From: Candidatus Roseilinea sp.
GTDB lineage: Bacteria; Chloroflexota; Anaerolineae; J036; Brachytrichaceae
Assembly: GCA_025998955.1 (NCBI GenBank)
Contig: AP024676.1
Coordinates: 1,302,001-1,366,000 of the forward strand
DNA: 64,000 nucleotides
Direction: 5' to 3'
Shown here: positions 8,396-16,660 of the stretch, piece after piece
Layout of the letters: each line of letters begins with the position of its first letter
How positions within the stretch are numbered: position 1 is the first letter of the stretch
Made by a program: the position numbers and the translations under genes
Notes under the pieces: model-generated
What the model saw: only the letters and a program-made list of their open reading frames with translations
What the model was told of the DNA's origin: nothing
Databases searched by the model: none

Positions 8396-9904
8396 ATGGC
8401 CATCTTGTTGGAAATGCGCGCCATCAGCAAGCGCTTCGGCGGCACGCAGGCGTTGGACAACGTGGATTTCTCCGTGGATCGCGGCGAAGTGGTCGGGCTG
8501 CTGGGTGAAAACGGCGCCGGCAAGTCCACACTCATCAAAATCCTCGCCGGTGTGCACACCCGCGACCACGGCACGATCCTCATGGACGGCCAACCCGTGA
8601 CGATCAACGGGCCGAAAGACGCGCAACGTCTCGGCGTGGCCGTCATCTATCAAGAACTCAACCTCACAGCCAACCAGACCGTCGCCGAGAACGTCTTCTT
8701 GCATCACCCGCAGCGCATGCATGGGCTGCTGGGCACGCTGGGCTTCGCCGATCACGCTCGGCGCGAACGCGACACCCGCGCATTGCTCGAGCAACTCGGC
8801 ATTGTCGGCCTCGACCCACGCCGCAAAGTGGGCGAGCTGTCGGTCGCCTTCCAGCAGCTCACCGAGATCGCCAAGGCGCTGGCCTTCGACGCCCGGCTGA
8901 TCGTGATGGACGAGCCGACTTCCGCCCTGCCCGACGAAGAGGTGGAGCACCTGTTCCAGATCATCCGGCGCCTGAAGGAGCGCGGGTTGGGCGTGGTGTT
9001 CGTCTCGCATCGCCTGAACGAGGTGCGCGCCATCTGCGACCGCGTCGTCGTGCTGCGCGACGGCCAAAACGCCGGCGGGCTGCCCATCGCCGAAGCCACC
9101 GACGAGCGGCTGATCGCCATGATGGTAGGCCGATCCATCGAGAACCTCTACCCCAAGCGGCCGGCCGAACCGGGCGATGTGATGCTCGAAGTCGAAGGGC
9201 TGACGCGTCACGGCGTGATCGAAGACATCTCGTTCCAGATTCGCGCCGGTGAGGTCGTGGGGCTGGCCGGCTTGGTCGGCTCCGGGCGCACCGAAGTGGC
9301 GCGCGCCATCTTCGGGGCCGATCGCCTCGATCGCGGGACGATCCGGCTGAACGGCCAGGTTGTATATATCCGCTCGCCGCAAGACGCACGCCGGCTGGGC
9401 ATCGGCTATGTGCCCGAAGACCGCAAGGTGCAAGGGCTGGTGCTGGGCATGACCGTGCGCGATAACACTGCGCTCACCGTGTTACGGCAACTGGCGCGCA
9501 ACGGTCAGTTCATCGTTTGGCCAGATGTGGAGCGCACCGCGCAGCAATATGTGCAAGAGCTGCAGGTGCGCCCGCCGCGCACCGACCTCATCGCCGGCTC
9601 GCTCTCCGGCGGCAATCAGCAGAAGGTGGTGTTGGCCAAATGGCTGGCCGCCAATCTCAAGGTGTTGTTGCTCGACGAACCCACGCGTGGCATTGACGTG
9701 GGCGCCAAGGCCGAGATTCACGGGTTGATTGACGAATTGGCGCATCGCGGCATGGCCATCTTGCTGATCTCGTCGGAGCTGCCCGAAGTGCTGGCCATGA
9801 GCGACCGCGTGTTGGTGATGAGCGAAGGTCGGCTGGCCGGCGAACTCTCGCGCGCAGAGGCTACTCAAGAGCGCGTGCTGGCGCTGGCGAGCGGGAAGCG
9901 GTGA
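8396..9904 (+). CDS. CUT2 sugar ABC transporter ATPase (RbsA/MglA type, two ABC domains)
   Basis: A 502-residue protein with two fused ATPase domains. Domain 1 has Walker [10 protein letters not shown] (37-45), a degenerate signature LSVAFQQ near 148 and Walker B LIVMDEP near 168-174. Domain 2 has the usual degenerate P-loop [18 protein letters not shown], signature [15 protein letters not shown] and [15 protein letters not shown]. Together with the permease at 10040 and the binding protein at 11141 it makes a CUT2 (ribose/galactose/rhamnose-like) importer. The ATG at 8396 is the first in frame. The gene is followed by a heptamer repeat tract before the permease. The substrate is not deducible from these genes alone. 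Confidence 0.92.
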   Translation: MAILLEMRAISKRFGGTQALDNVDFSVDRGEVVGLLGENGAGKSTLIKILAGVHTRDHGTILMDGQPVTINGPKDAQRLGVAVIYQELNLTANQTVAENVFLHHPQRMHGLLGTLGFADHARRERDTRALLEQLGIVGLDPRRKVGELSVAFQQLTEIAKALAFDARLIVMDEPTSALPDEEVEHLFQIIRRLKERGLGVVFVSHRLNEVRAICDRVVVLRDGQNAGGLPIAEATDERLIAMMVGRSIENLYPKRPAEPGDVMLEVEGLTRHGVIEDISFQIRAGEVVGLAGLVGSGRTEVARAIFGADRLDRGTIRLNGQVVYIRSPQDARRLGIGYVPEDRKVQGLVLGMTVRDNTALTVLRQLARNGQFIVWPDVERTAQQYVQELQVRPPRTDLIAGSLSGGNQQKVVLAKWLAANLKVLLLDEPTRGIDVGAKAEIHGLIDELAHRGMAILLISSELPEVLAMSDRVLVMSEGRLAGELSRAEATQERVLALASGKR

Positions 9905-9908
9905 AGGA

Positions 9909-9986
9909 ATTGGGAATTGAGAATTGAGAATTGAGAATTGAGAATTGAGAATTGAGAATTGAAAATTGAAAATCGAAAATCGAAAA
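9909..9986 (+). repeat. Heptanucleotide tandem repeat (AATTGAG)n
   Basis: About ten copies of a 7-base unit run from the end of the ATPase gene: perfect AATTGAG copies first, then AATTGAA, AATCGAA variants. A degenerate 7-base periodicity (ATCAGTT-like) continues to about 10032, just before the permease ATG. It occupies almost the entire gap between two cotranscribed genes. Confidence 0.9.
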
Positions 9987-10039
9987 CTAAGGGTGATCGT
10001 CAATCATCGGTCATCAATTATCAGTTGTCAGGTCGTCGT

Positions 10040-11068
10040 ATGAGCACGAACGTTGCGGTAGAGAGCAAAGCTGCGAAGGCGGCTGCGCAGCAACCGTCCC
10101 TGTTGCGCCGGGTCATCCAACGCCCGGAGACGAGCATCGTGCTGGTGCTCCTCGTGCTGGGGCTGGTGCTCTCGCAGAGCAGCAGCGCCTTCCTCACGTC
10201 GGACAACCTTTTCAATATCCTGCGCAACAACGCTGACATTGCCATCGCTGCGCTAGGGGTCACGTTGGTCATCCTGGCCGGCGGGATTGACCTCTCGATC
10301 GGCTCGACGATGGCCTTCAGCGGTCTGATCGCAGCGATGGCCGTCAGCCTAGGCGGGACGACGGCATACCAACTGCCGAGCTTCGGGCTGCCACCGGCCA
10401 TAGCGTTTGCACTCGGCGTGCTGGCCGGTGCGACGGTTGGGCTGGTCAACGGGCTGCTCGTCGTGCGGCTAAGGGTCGTGCCGTTCATTGCTACGCTGGG
10501 CATGCTGGGCGTGGTGCGCGGGTTGGTGGTCGGCCTCACCAGCGGCCAGACGGTGCGCAATTTCCCGCCTGAGTTCATCGCCCTGGGCCAGGGCTACATC
10601 GGGCCGGTGCCTGTGCCGGTGATCTTCCTAATTGTGCTGGCGATTCTGGTCTCCATCTTCCTCTCCTACCACGTTTGGGGCACCTATATCTACGCCATCG
10701 GCGGCAACGAGACCAGCGCCATGCTGACCGGCTTGCCGGTCAGCCGGGTAAAGCTGCTGACGTATGTGCTATCGGGCGCGCTGGCCGGCGTGGGCGGCGT
10801 ATTGGTGGTGGCGCGACTGGGCGTATCCGCGCCCACGCAGGCGCTCGGCTATGAGCTGTTCGTGATCGCCTCGGCGGTGATCGGTGGCGTCAGCTTGGCC
10901 GGCGGGCGCGGCACGGTGCTGGGCGCGGTGCTCGGCGCCATCCTGATCGGCGTGCTGAACAATGCGCTGGTGCTGCTGCGCGTGGAAAGCTACTGGCAAC
11001 AAGCTTTCACCGGCGGCATCATTCTGCTCTCGGCGCTGATTGATCGCTTGCGCCAACGGCGATCTTGA
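10040..11068 (+). CDS. CUT2 sugar ABC transporter permease (RbsC type)
   Basis: A 342-residue, very hydrophobic BPD_transp_2 family protein with about ten membrane segments. It carries the family motif GVTLVILAGGIDLSIGSTMA near residues 71-90 and AGVGGVLVVARLG, VIGGVSLAGGRGTVLGA towards the end. The ATG at 10040 (MSTNVAVESKAAK) was preferred over an upstream in-frame start at 9959, because the extra 27 residues would be translated from the heptamer repeat. It forms the membrane channel for the ATPase at 8396 and the lipoprotein at 11141. Confidence 0.9.
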   Translation: MSTNVAVESKAAKAAAQQPSLLRRVIQRPETSIVLVLLVLGLVLSQSSSAFLTSDNLFNILRNNADIAIAALGVTLVILAGGIDLSIGSTMAFSGLIAAMAVSLGGTTAYQLPSFGLPPAIAFALGVLAGATVGLVNGLLVVRLRVVPFIATLGMLGVVRGLVVGLTSGQTVRNFPPEFIALGQGYIGPVPVPVIFLIVLAILVSIFLSYHVWGTYIYAIGGNETSAMLTGLPVSRVKLLTYVLSGALAGVGGVLVVARLGVSAPTQALGYELFVIASAVIGGVSLAGGRGTVLGAVLGAILIGVLNNALVLLRVESYWQQAFTGGIILLSALIDRLRQRRS

Positions 11069-11140
11069 TATACCTTCGAGGTTGGTGACGGGCGAACATC
11101 GCCCATCGCGGTTGCGAAGTTCAAAGGAGGTTTGACTCGT

Positions 11141-12178
11141 ATGAATACGAAGAAAGTTTCGCGACGAACTTTTCTGCGTGCAGCAGGCATCGGCGCCGGC
11201 GCAGTTGCGCTGGCGAGCTGTGCTGCACCTCCGCCGGCAGCTGCACCGAAAGCCGAACAACCAACCACCGCACCGGCTGCTGCAACCAAACCGCTGACGT
11301 TCGTGTGGTCGCCCAAGGCGGTGAACAACCCGGTGTTCGACGTCGCCCGACGCGGCGCACAGGATAAGGCCAAGGAGCTGGGCATCACCGTGGAGTGGGT
11401 CGGCCCCGAATCCGCCGATGCACAGAAGCAGGCTGAATTGCTCGACGCCGCCATCGCCCGCAAGGTGGACGGCATGGGCATCTCGTGCAACGACCCCGAC
11501 GCGCTCAAGCCGGTGATTGACCGCGCCATGGACGCCGGCATCCCGGTCATCACTTGGGACTCGGACTCCCCCAACTCCAAGCGCATCACGTTCTACAGCC
11601 TGGACAACGAGGCCGCGGCGCGGAAGGCCGGCGAGATCATGGTGGAGCTGCTGAAGGACAGCCAGAACAAGACCTATGCCATCCTCACCGGCGTGCCCGG
11701 CGCGCAGAACCTGGAGGCCCGCATCAAGGCCTTCCGCGAAGTAGCCGATCCGGCCGGTCTGCAGTGGGTCGCCACCGATCCGTGCAACGACGACATCCAA
11801 AAAGGCATCGAGGTGGTGGAGAACCGCCTGACGGCCAACCCCGACCTGGCCGGCTACTTCATGGCCGGCGCGTGGCCGCTGTTCGGCGACATCAACGCCA
11901 TGCCCAAGTTCCAGGCCGCTGCCAAGGCCGGCATGAAGGTCGTCGCCTGGGACATCCTGGAGAACGAGCTGAAGCTGCTCAAGGAAGGCTTGGTGCACGC
12001 GCTGATCGGCCAAAAGTTCTACGGCTGGGGCTACGACGCCGTCGGCATCCTCTACGACATCGTGGTGAACAAGAAGCAGTATCCCCCCTTCGTGGACACC
12101 GGCTTCGACCTGGTGCGCACGCCGGAGGAAGCCGACGTGTTCCTGAAGAAGTGGGAGACCGGCAACTGGAGAGACTGA
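11141..12178 (+). CDS. CUT2 sugar ABC transporter substrate-binding lipoprotein (Tat-type signal)
   Basis: A 345-residue protein opening MNTKKVSRRTFLRAAGIGAG, a twin-arginine signal, followed by the lipobox LASC. It should therefore be exported folded and lipid-anchored. A Pro/Ala/Thr linker leads into a periplasmic-binding-protein type 1 domain (NPVFDVARRGAQDKAKELG, VDGMGISCNDPDAL, GIPVITWDSDSP, ILTGVPGAQN). The ATG at 11141 has AAGGAGG at 11124-11130; an in-frame TTG at 11132 lies too close to it. The gene overlaps the FmdB gene by one base (TGATG). The ligand is a sugar or related polyol; which one cannot be told. Confidence 0.9.
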   Translation: MNTKKVSRRTFLRAAGIGAGAVALASCAAPPPAAAPKAEQPTTAPAAATKPLTFVWSPKAVNNPVFDVARRGAQDKAKELGITVEWVGPESADAQKQAELLDAAIARKVDGMGISCNDPDALKPVIDRAMDAGIPVITWDSDSPNSKRITFYSLDNEAAARKAGEIMVELLKDSQNKTYAILTGVPGAQNLEARIKAFREVADPAGLQWVATDPCNDDIQKGIEVVENRLTANPDLAGYFMAGAWPLFGDINAMPKFQAAAKAGMKVVAWDILENELKLLKEGLVHALIGQKFYGWGYDAVGILYDIVVNKKQYPPFVDTGFDLVRTPEEADVFLKKWETGNWRD

Positions 12179-12396
12179 TGGCGTTGCGCGAGTATCACTG
12201 CGCCAAATGCGGCGCGACATTCGAACGCATCATCCGCAGCGAGCGCGACGCGCGCAAGGTAGCCTGCCCCGAGTGCGGCGAGCGGCGCGTGCGGCGGCTG
12301 ATCTCGCGCTTCTCCACCGCCAGCGCATCGAACGGCGGGGAGAAAGCGAGCCACGGCTGCGCCTGCGGCGGCAGTTGCGCGTGCAAGGCGCACTGA
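12178..12396 (+). CDS. FmdB/CxxC-CxxC zinc ribbon protein
   Basis: A 72-residue protein, MALREYHCAKCGATFERIIR, with a four-Cys zinc ribbon (CAKC ... CPEC) and a Cys/Gly-rich tail (CACGGSCACKAH). This is the FmdB family regulatory/zinc ribbon domain. Its molecular role is unknown; members are often annotated as putative regulators. Its start codon overlaps the stop of the binding-protein gene, so it is translationally coupled to the sugar importer. Confidence 0.85.
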   Translation: MALREYHCAKCGATFERIIRSERDARKVACPECGERRVRRLISRFSTASASNGGEKASHGCACGGSCACKAH

Positions 12397-12410
12397 GCAA
12401 ACAAAAAGAA

Positions 12411-12441
12411 GAAACCGGGGTTCTGCGAGAATCCCGGTTTC
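12411..12441. terminator. Bidirectional Rho-independent terminator
   Basis: A 9-bp perfect stem GAAACCGGG / CCCGGTTTC (12411-12419 with 12433-12441) is followed by TTTT on the plus strand and preceded by an A-rich run that is U-rich on the minus strand. It lies between the convergent fmdB-like and glutamine synthetase genes. Confidence 0.85.
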
Positions 12442-12474
12442 TTTTCGAGCCGTCGCGGCGCAGTTGCCGTAGGC

Positions 12475-13905
12475 TCAGAACATGTTCCACAGGTATTGGT
12501 TGTAGACCTCGTGGTGATATTGCACTTCCGGCCCTTTGACGAACGTGCCCAGCAAGCGCGGGCAGCGGTCGGCCGCTGCTTTCTTCAGCTCGGCGTAGCG
12601 CGCCTTCACGTCGTCGCCTAACAACATGGAGGTCCACTGCGCGGCGCAGAAGTTGTCAATCGCGTCGTAGATGTTGTCCGGCAGGAAGCGTTTCGCCTGG
12701 CGCAGCCCCGGTTCGTTGCTGATGCTGCCCTCCAGGCCGGTGCGGAAGATGGAGTACATCACCAAGTAGGGATTCGCGTCGGGACCCACCGAGCGCACTT
12801 CGACGCGCGCGCTGCGCTCGTTGCCGATCGGAATGCGGATCATCGAGCCGCGATCCACCGGCGACGCGATGATCTGGTTCGGCGCTTCGAAGTGTGGGTC
12901 GAGCCGGCGATAAGCGTTCACGCTCGCGTTCAGCAGCAGGCAGATGTCGTTGGCATGGGTGAGGATGCGATCCACGAAATTCCAGGCGAAATCGCTCAGC
13001 TTCTCCTCGCCATTCGGATCCCAGAACATGTTCTTGCCGTTCTGATTGATCGAGACATTGGTGTGCATGCCGCTGCCGTTGACGCCGACGACCGGCTTGG
13101 GCAAGAAGCTGGCGGTTAGGCCTTGCAGCGCGGCCACCTGCCGACAGATCAGCTTATAGAGCTGGATGGTATCTGCCGCAGCAACCACCTCGGTATAGCT
13201 GTAGTTGATCTCGAACTGTGAAGGCGCCACTTCAGGGTGATCCTTCTCGTTCTGGAATCCCATCGCGCGCTGCACCTCGGCTACGGTGTCAATGAACTGG
13301 CGCAGCGGGTCACCCGGCAACGAATGATAGTAACCGCCGGTGTTGACGAACTCGAACTTGCCCGTCTTGTAATACTCACGCTCGGCGTTCAGCCCCTTGA
13401 ACAAGAACCCTTCGATCTCGTTCGCGGCGTTCATGGTATAGCCCTTCTCTTCATACATCTTCTGGGCGAAGCCCTTGAGGATGCTGCGGGTGTCGGCGAT
13501 GTAAGGCCGGCCATCGCGCTCCATCACTTCGCCGAAGACGAGCACTTTGCCCGGGCCGAACACATCTGCCGGCGCCCAGTAGAAGGCCGACCAATCTATA
13601 CCCAGGCGCAAGTCGGATTCGCGCTGAGCTGTGAACCCGCGGATGGAGGAGCCATCGAAGGTGAGGTTATCGGCTGACTTCAGCAAGAACTTCTTGTCGT
13701 AGTCGAGCATGTGCAGCCGGCCCTCCAGATCGGAGAACAGAACGGTGACGGCTTTGATCCGCTTCTCGTCGGTCAGATACTTCATACGCTCCTCTTGAAG
13801 CTGGTGCATCGGCGTGCGCGCCATACGCTGCGCCTTGGCTTGAAGGTTCAGCTCTTCCAGCTCGGCGTATGAGATTCGCAGAAAATCTCTCAGTTCCGTT
13901 GTCAT
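12475..13905 (-). CDS. glnA: Glutamine synthetase, type I fold
   Basis: A 476-residue enzyme making glutamine from glutamate, ammonia and ATP. Visible signatures: FDGSSIRGF (residues ~83-91), metal-binding NEIEGF near 162-167, VNGSGMHTNVSI, the ATP-site block NQIIASPVDRGSMIRIP and RVEVRSVGPDANPYLVMYS. The N-terminus is longer than average (SYAELEELNLQAKAQRMAR helix before the beta-grasp domain) and the C-terminus ends QYLWNMF. I do not see the adenylylation-site tyrosine motif of proteobacterial GSI, so control by GlnE is not indicated. It stands alone, divergent from pyrB, with an inverted repeat in the shared upstream region. Confidence 0.93.
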   Translation of the reverse strand: MTTELRDFLRISYAELEELNLQAKAQRMARTPMHQLQEERMKYLTDEKRIKAVTVLFSDLEGRLHMLDYDKKFLLKSADNLTFDGSSIRGFTAQRESDLRLGIDWSAFYWAPADVFGPGKVLVFGEVMERDGRPYIADTRSILKGFAQKMYEEKGYTMNAANEIEGFLFKGLNAEREYYKTGKFEFVNTGGYYHSLPGDPLRQFIDTVAEVQRAMGFQNEKDHPEVAPSQFEINYSYTEVVAAADTIQLYKLICRQVAALQGLTASFLPKPVVGVNGSGMHTNVSINQNGKNMFWDPNGEEKLSDFAWNFVDRILTHANDICLLLNASVNAYRRLDPHFEAPNQIIASPVDRGSMIRIPIGNERSARVEVRSVGPDANPYLVMYSIFRTGLEGSISNEPGLRQAKRFLPDNIYDAIDNFCAAQWTSMLLGDDVKARYAELKKAAADRCPRLLGTFVKGPEVQYHHEVYNQYLWNMF

Positions 13906-13941
13906 GATTTTTGCAATGCTCCTTCGGGGTGGAAAACTAAA

Positions 13942-13972
13942 GACGTGACGCTCCTCGTCGGAACGTCACGTC
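13942..13972. promoter_or_regulatory. Inverted repeat in the glnA-pyrB divergent region
   Basis: GACGTGACG (13942-13950) and CGTCACGTC (13964-13972) form a perfect 9-bp inverted repeat with a 13-base spacer, 37 bases upstream of glnA and 79 upstream of pyrB. No T-tract follows, so it may be an operator or a leader hairpin. I cannot assign a regulator. Confidence 0.45.
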
Positions 13973-14050
13973 CTGGTGACACCCTGTTCAACTGGGTGCA
14001 ATTATACGAGGCAGGGGTGTTCCGTCAAGGAACGGTAGAATGCCAGCCCG

Positions 14051-14992
14051 ATGAACAGCGACAATCCTCTCATCGGACGGGACATCGTCAGCATCTCCGA
14101 CCTCAGCAAGGAAGAGATCCGCGCCATCCTCGACCAAGCGCTGCGCTTCGAGCAGCGGCTCAAAGAAACCCATGTGATTCCACTGTTGAACGGTCGCATC
14201 CTGGCGACCGTTTTTTACGAGCCGAGCACGCGCACGCGCCTGTCGTTCGAGAGCGCTATGCATCGGCTGGGCGGCTCGGTCATCAGCGTGGCCGAGGCGA
14301 GGACGAGCAGCAGCGCGGCCAAGGGCGAATCCCTCTACGACTCCGGCAAGATGCTGGAGAGCTACGCCGACGTCATCGTGCAGCGCCATCCCGCTGTCGG
14401 CTCGGCGCGTGCGCTGGCCGACGCCGCCGGTGTGCCGGTCATCAACGCCGGCGACGGCACGGGCGAGCACCCGACGCAGGCGCTGCTCGACCTCTACACC
14501 ATCGAGCGCGAGAAAGGCACGCTCGACGGGCTGACGGTCGCCTTGATGGGCGACTTGAAGCACGGCCGCACAGTGCATTCGCTCGCGAAGGCTTTGGCTC
14601 ACTGGAAGGCCAAACTCATCCTGTGTGCGCCAAAGGCGCTCGCCATGCCCGGCGATCTGATCGCCGACCTGCGCAATCAGGGATTGATCGCGATCGAGAC
14701 CGAGAACATGAGCGCCGCCCTCGCCCAGGCCGACGTCGTCTATGTCACGCGCATCCAGCAGGAGCGCTTCGAGACGGTGGAGGAGTACATGCGCTACAAG
14801 GGCGTGTATGTGGTCACCGAGCAGGCGGTGCGTGCAGCAAAGCCCGGCATCGTCGTCATGCATCCGCTACCGCGGGTGGACGAAATCAGCACCGATGTAG
14901 ACGCGCTGCCGAACGCCGCTTACTTCCGGCAGGCGCGCTACGGCGTGTTCGTCCGCATGGCGCTGTTGGCCATGGTGCTCGGTGCAGTGTAG
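14051..14992 (+). CDS. pyrB: Aspartate carbamoyltransferase catalytic subunit
   Basis: A 313-residue transcarbamoylase that condenses carbamoyl phosphate with aspartate in pyrimidine synthesis. The carbamoyl-phosphate site STRTR is at 59-63 (EPSTRTRLSFESA), the 80s-loop Ser/Lys lie in SSSAAKGES (K91), and HPTQALLDLYTI sits at 140-151. The Asp-binding part ends VMHPLPRVDEIS. The aspartate-type signature (HPLPRVDEI) separates it from ornithine transcarbamylase. No pyrI regulatory subunit or pyrC is adjacent. ATG at 14051 is the first in frame and gives the usual length. Confidence 0.92.
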   Translation: MNSDNPLIGRDIVSISDLSKEEIRAILDQALRFEQRLKETHVIPLLNGRILATVFYEPSTRTRLSFESAMHRLGGSVISVAEARTSSSAAKGESLYDSGKMLESYADVIVQRHPAVGSARALADAAGVPVINAGDGTGEHPTQALLDLYTIEREKGTLDGLTVALMGDLKHGRTVHSLAKALAHWKAKLILCAPKALAMPGDLIADLRNQGLIAIETENMSAALAQADVVYVTRIQQERFETVEEYMRYKGVYVVTEQAVRAAKPGIVVMHPLPRVDEISTDVDALPNAAYFRQARYGVFVRMALLAMVLGAV

Positions 14993-15024
14993 TAGACTAC
15001 GTTTGCATCTCGGAGGATTTCGCG

Positions 15025-15618
15025 ATGAGTGAAGCTGCTGCCCAGGTTCGCCCGCCGGCCGACGGCGAGAAGGTCCGTTGGACTGCCGCGGACATCGCCC
15101 TCTTGCCTCAGAACGAGTTCACGCGCTACGAGATCATTGACGGAGACCTGCACATTTCACGGCAGCCGAGCTGGGAACATCAGAACACCTGCACGAACAT
15201 TGCCACTGAGTTAACCAATTGGTCACGAGTGAGCAAGCTAGGCCAAGTCAGTTTGAACCCCGGCATACTGCTCAGCGAGACGGACAACGTCATCCCCGAC
15301 GTCGTGTGGATCAGCTTCGAGCGGCTGAGGGCGCTGAAGGATCCGGCCGGCCATTTGACCGGCGCGCCCGAGCTGGTGGTCGAGGTGCTGTCACACGGCG
15401 AGCAAAATGAAGCGCGCGACCGGCAGGCCAAGCTCAAGCTCTATACGGTTTACGGCGTGCAAGAATACTGGATCGCCGACTGGCGGCTGAAACAGATGGA
15501 GATCTACCGGCGCGAACGCGACCGGCTGCGGCTGACGGCGACGCTCTTCGCGCAGGATGAGCTGACATCCCCTTTGCTGCCCGGCTTCGCCTGCTCCGTC
15601 GGGCGCTTGTTCGAGTGA
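15025..15618 (+). CDS. Uma2-family putative restriction-endonuclease-like protein (DUF820)
   Basis: A 197-residue PD-(D/E)XK-fold protein. The family markers are RYEIIDGDLHI near 34-44, IPDVVWIS near 91, APELVVEVLSHG near 114-125 and KLKLYTVYGVQEYWIAD near 135-151. The D...E-x-V pattern (PDVV, ELVVEV) followed by the K of AKLKLY fits the active site. Uma2 proteins are abundant in cyanobacteria and Chloroflexota and their role is unresolved. The ATG at 15025 has GGAGG at 15012-15016. An upstream extension of the same frame overlaps pyrB and is not coding. Confidence 0.87.
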   Translation: MSEAAAQVRPPADGEKVRWTAADIALLPQNEFTRYEIIDGDLHISRQPSWEHQNTCTNIATELTNWSRVSKLGQVSLNPGILLSETDNVIPDVVWISFERLRALKDPAGHLTGAPELVVEVLSHGEQNEARDRQAKLKLYTVYGVQEYWIADWRLKQMEIYRRERDRLRLTATLFAQDELTSPLLPGFACSVGRLFE

Positions 15619-15636
15619 GGATTACTGCAGAGATCG

Positions 15637-15666
15637 AGCCCCAGGTTTCTTTGGAAGCCTGGGGCT
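15637..15666. terminator. Rho-independent terminator
   Basis: Stem AGCCCCAGG / CCTGGGGCT (15637-15645 with 15658-15666) is followed by TTTTTGTTG. It closes the Uma2 gene and, being symmetrical, may also serve the convergent gene ending at 15679. Confidence 0.85.
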
Positions 15667-15678
15667 TTTTGTTGTCAA

Positions 15679-16614
15679 TCACGCCGGCAGTCGCATCGGG
15701 TTGTTGCACTGGCTGGGCAACTGGATAGTCGGGGTCCTGTTCACGTCCGAGACGTTCATCGTGAGGTTGACGTTACCGTTGAAATCCACGCCGGTATTGG
15801 CCGCCAGGTTGCCCGTGCCGTCCACCACCAGACGCACAATGTAATCGCCCTGCGCGGCGATCCACACGTCGCCGCTCTTGAGCTGCGCAGTTGCCCCGCG
15901 CTGCTTGGCCAGCGTGTTGATCGTTTTGACATCGAGCTTGTAACGTTTGGTTGGGATGCCGTTGACGGTCTCGTTGCCCGCCGGTGTGCCGTAGATCTTG
16001 TTGCTACCCGTCAACTGGGAAAGGAAGACCTCGGCAGAGAGGCCGCTGCTCAACTGGTCGAGGCCGGCGATGCGTGCACCGGGCACGGCGCACACCTTTA
16101 GGATCAGCGCTTGCGCGACCACGTAGGGTTTGCCGTCCATCAGATACACGGTGAGTCCGCTGACCGGAATGCCTTGCAAGTATCGGCCTAGCAGCACCGG
16201 AACCAAGCTGCCACCGATACCGATGCTCTGGCGCTTATTCGCCAGCTCGGTTTGCACTTCCGCATTGAAGTCACCTCTAGCGACCTTGCCGGCGCTCTGG
16301 CCATCCAACTTCATGCTCACCACGGTCTTGTAGGACTTGATGGAGGTTGTGTTGCTGATCGGCCGAATGGTGATGCCGGGCGGCAGAGCGACGGTCGGCG
16401 TTGGGCGAGGCGTGGGCACCGTCACCACGCGCGGTGTGGGAGTCGCAGTGGGTCGCAGCGTTGCCGTTACCGCCGGGCGCGGCGTCGCTGTGGCCGATTG
16501 TGCGGCAGGAGCAGAAGAGCGTTCAGCGATGGCCGGCTGCAATGCGACGAGGGAAACGAGCGTCGCCGTCATGACGAGCGACGACGCGCGGATGAAATTA
16601 CGCGATACGTTCAT
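15679..16614 (-). CDS. Secreted protein with Thr-Pro linker and LppX/LolA-like domain
   Basis: A 311-residue protein from the ATG at 16614 (MNVSRNFIRASSLVMTATLV). A signal peptide ending near AIAE is followed by a low-complexity linker of TPRP/TATPTP repeats to about residue 85. The remaining ~220 residues resemble the LppX/LprAFG group of lipoprotein-like beta proteins (KSYKTVVSMKLDGQSAG, TVYLMDGKPYVV, YKLDVKTIN, GDYIVRLVVDGTGNL). The domain call is from pattern only. In-frame starts further upstream would overlap the GH13 gene and lack a signal peptide. It may act outside the membrane in lipid or glycoconjugate handling; this is speculative. Confidence 0.7.
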   Translation of the reverse strand: MNVSRNFIRASSLVMTATLVSLVALQPAIAERSSAPAAQSATATPRPAVTATLRPTATPTPRVVTVPTPRPTPTVALPPGITIRPISNTTSIKSYKTVVSMKLDGQSAGKVARGDFNAEVQTELANKRQSIGIGGSLVPVLLGRYLQGIPVSGLTVYLMDGKPYVVAQALILKVCAVPGARIAGLDQLSSGLSAEVFLSQLTGSNKIYGTPAGNETVNGIPTKRYKLDVKTINTLAKQRGATAQLKSGDVWIAAQGDYIVRLVVDGTGNLAANTGVDFNGNVNLTMNVSDVNRTPTIQLPSQCNNPMRLPA

Positions 16615-16660
16615 ATGCCCGTAATCTACCAGCTTCATCCCTGCGCATGCGCACCGCGTT

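Noticed and set aside
8342-9433. 363-codon minus-strand ORF across the ABC ATPase gene
   Set aside because: His/Asp-rich antisense shadow; the plus strand carries both ABC signatures.
9959-10039. Upstream start for the sugar permease
   Set aside because: The extra 27 residues would be translated from the heptamer repeat and are not permease-like; the ATG at 10040 fits.
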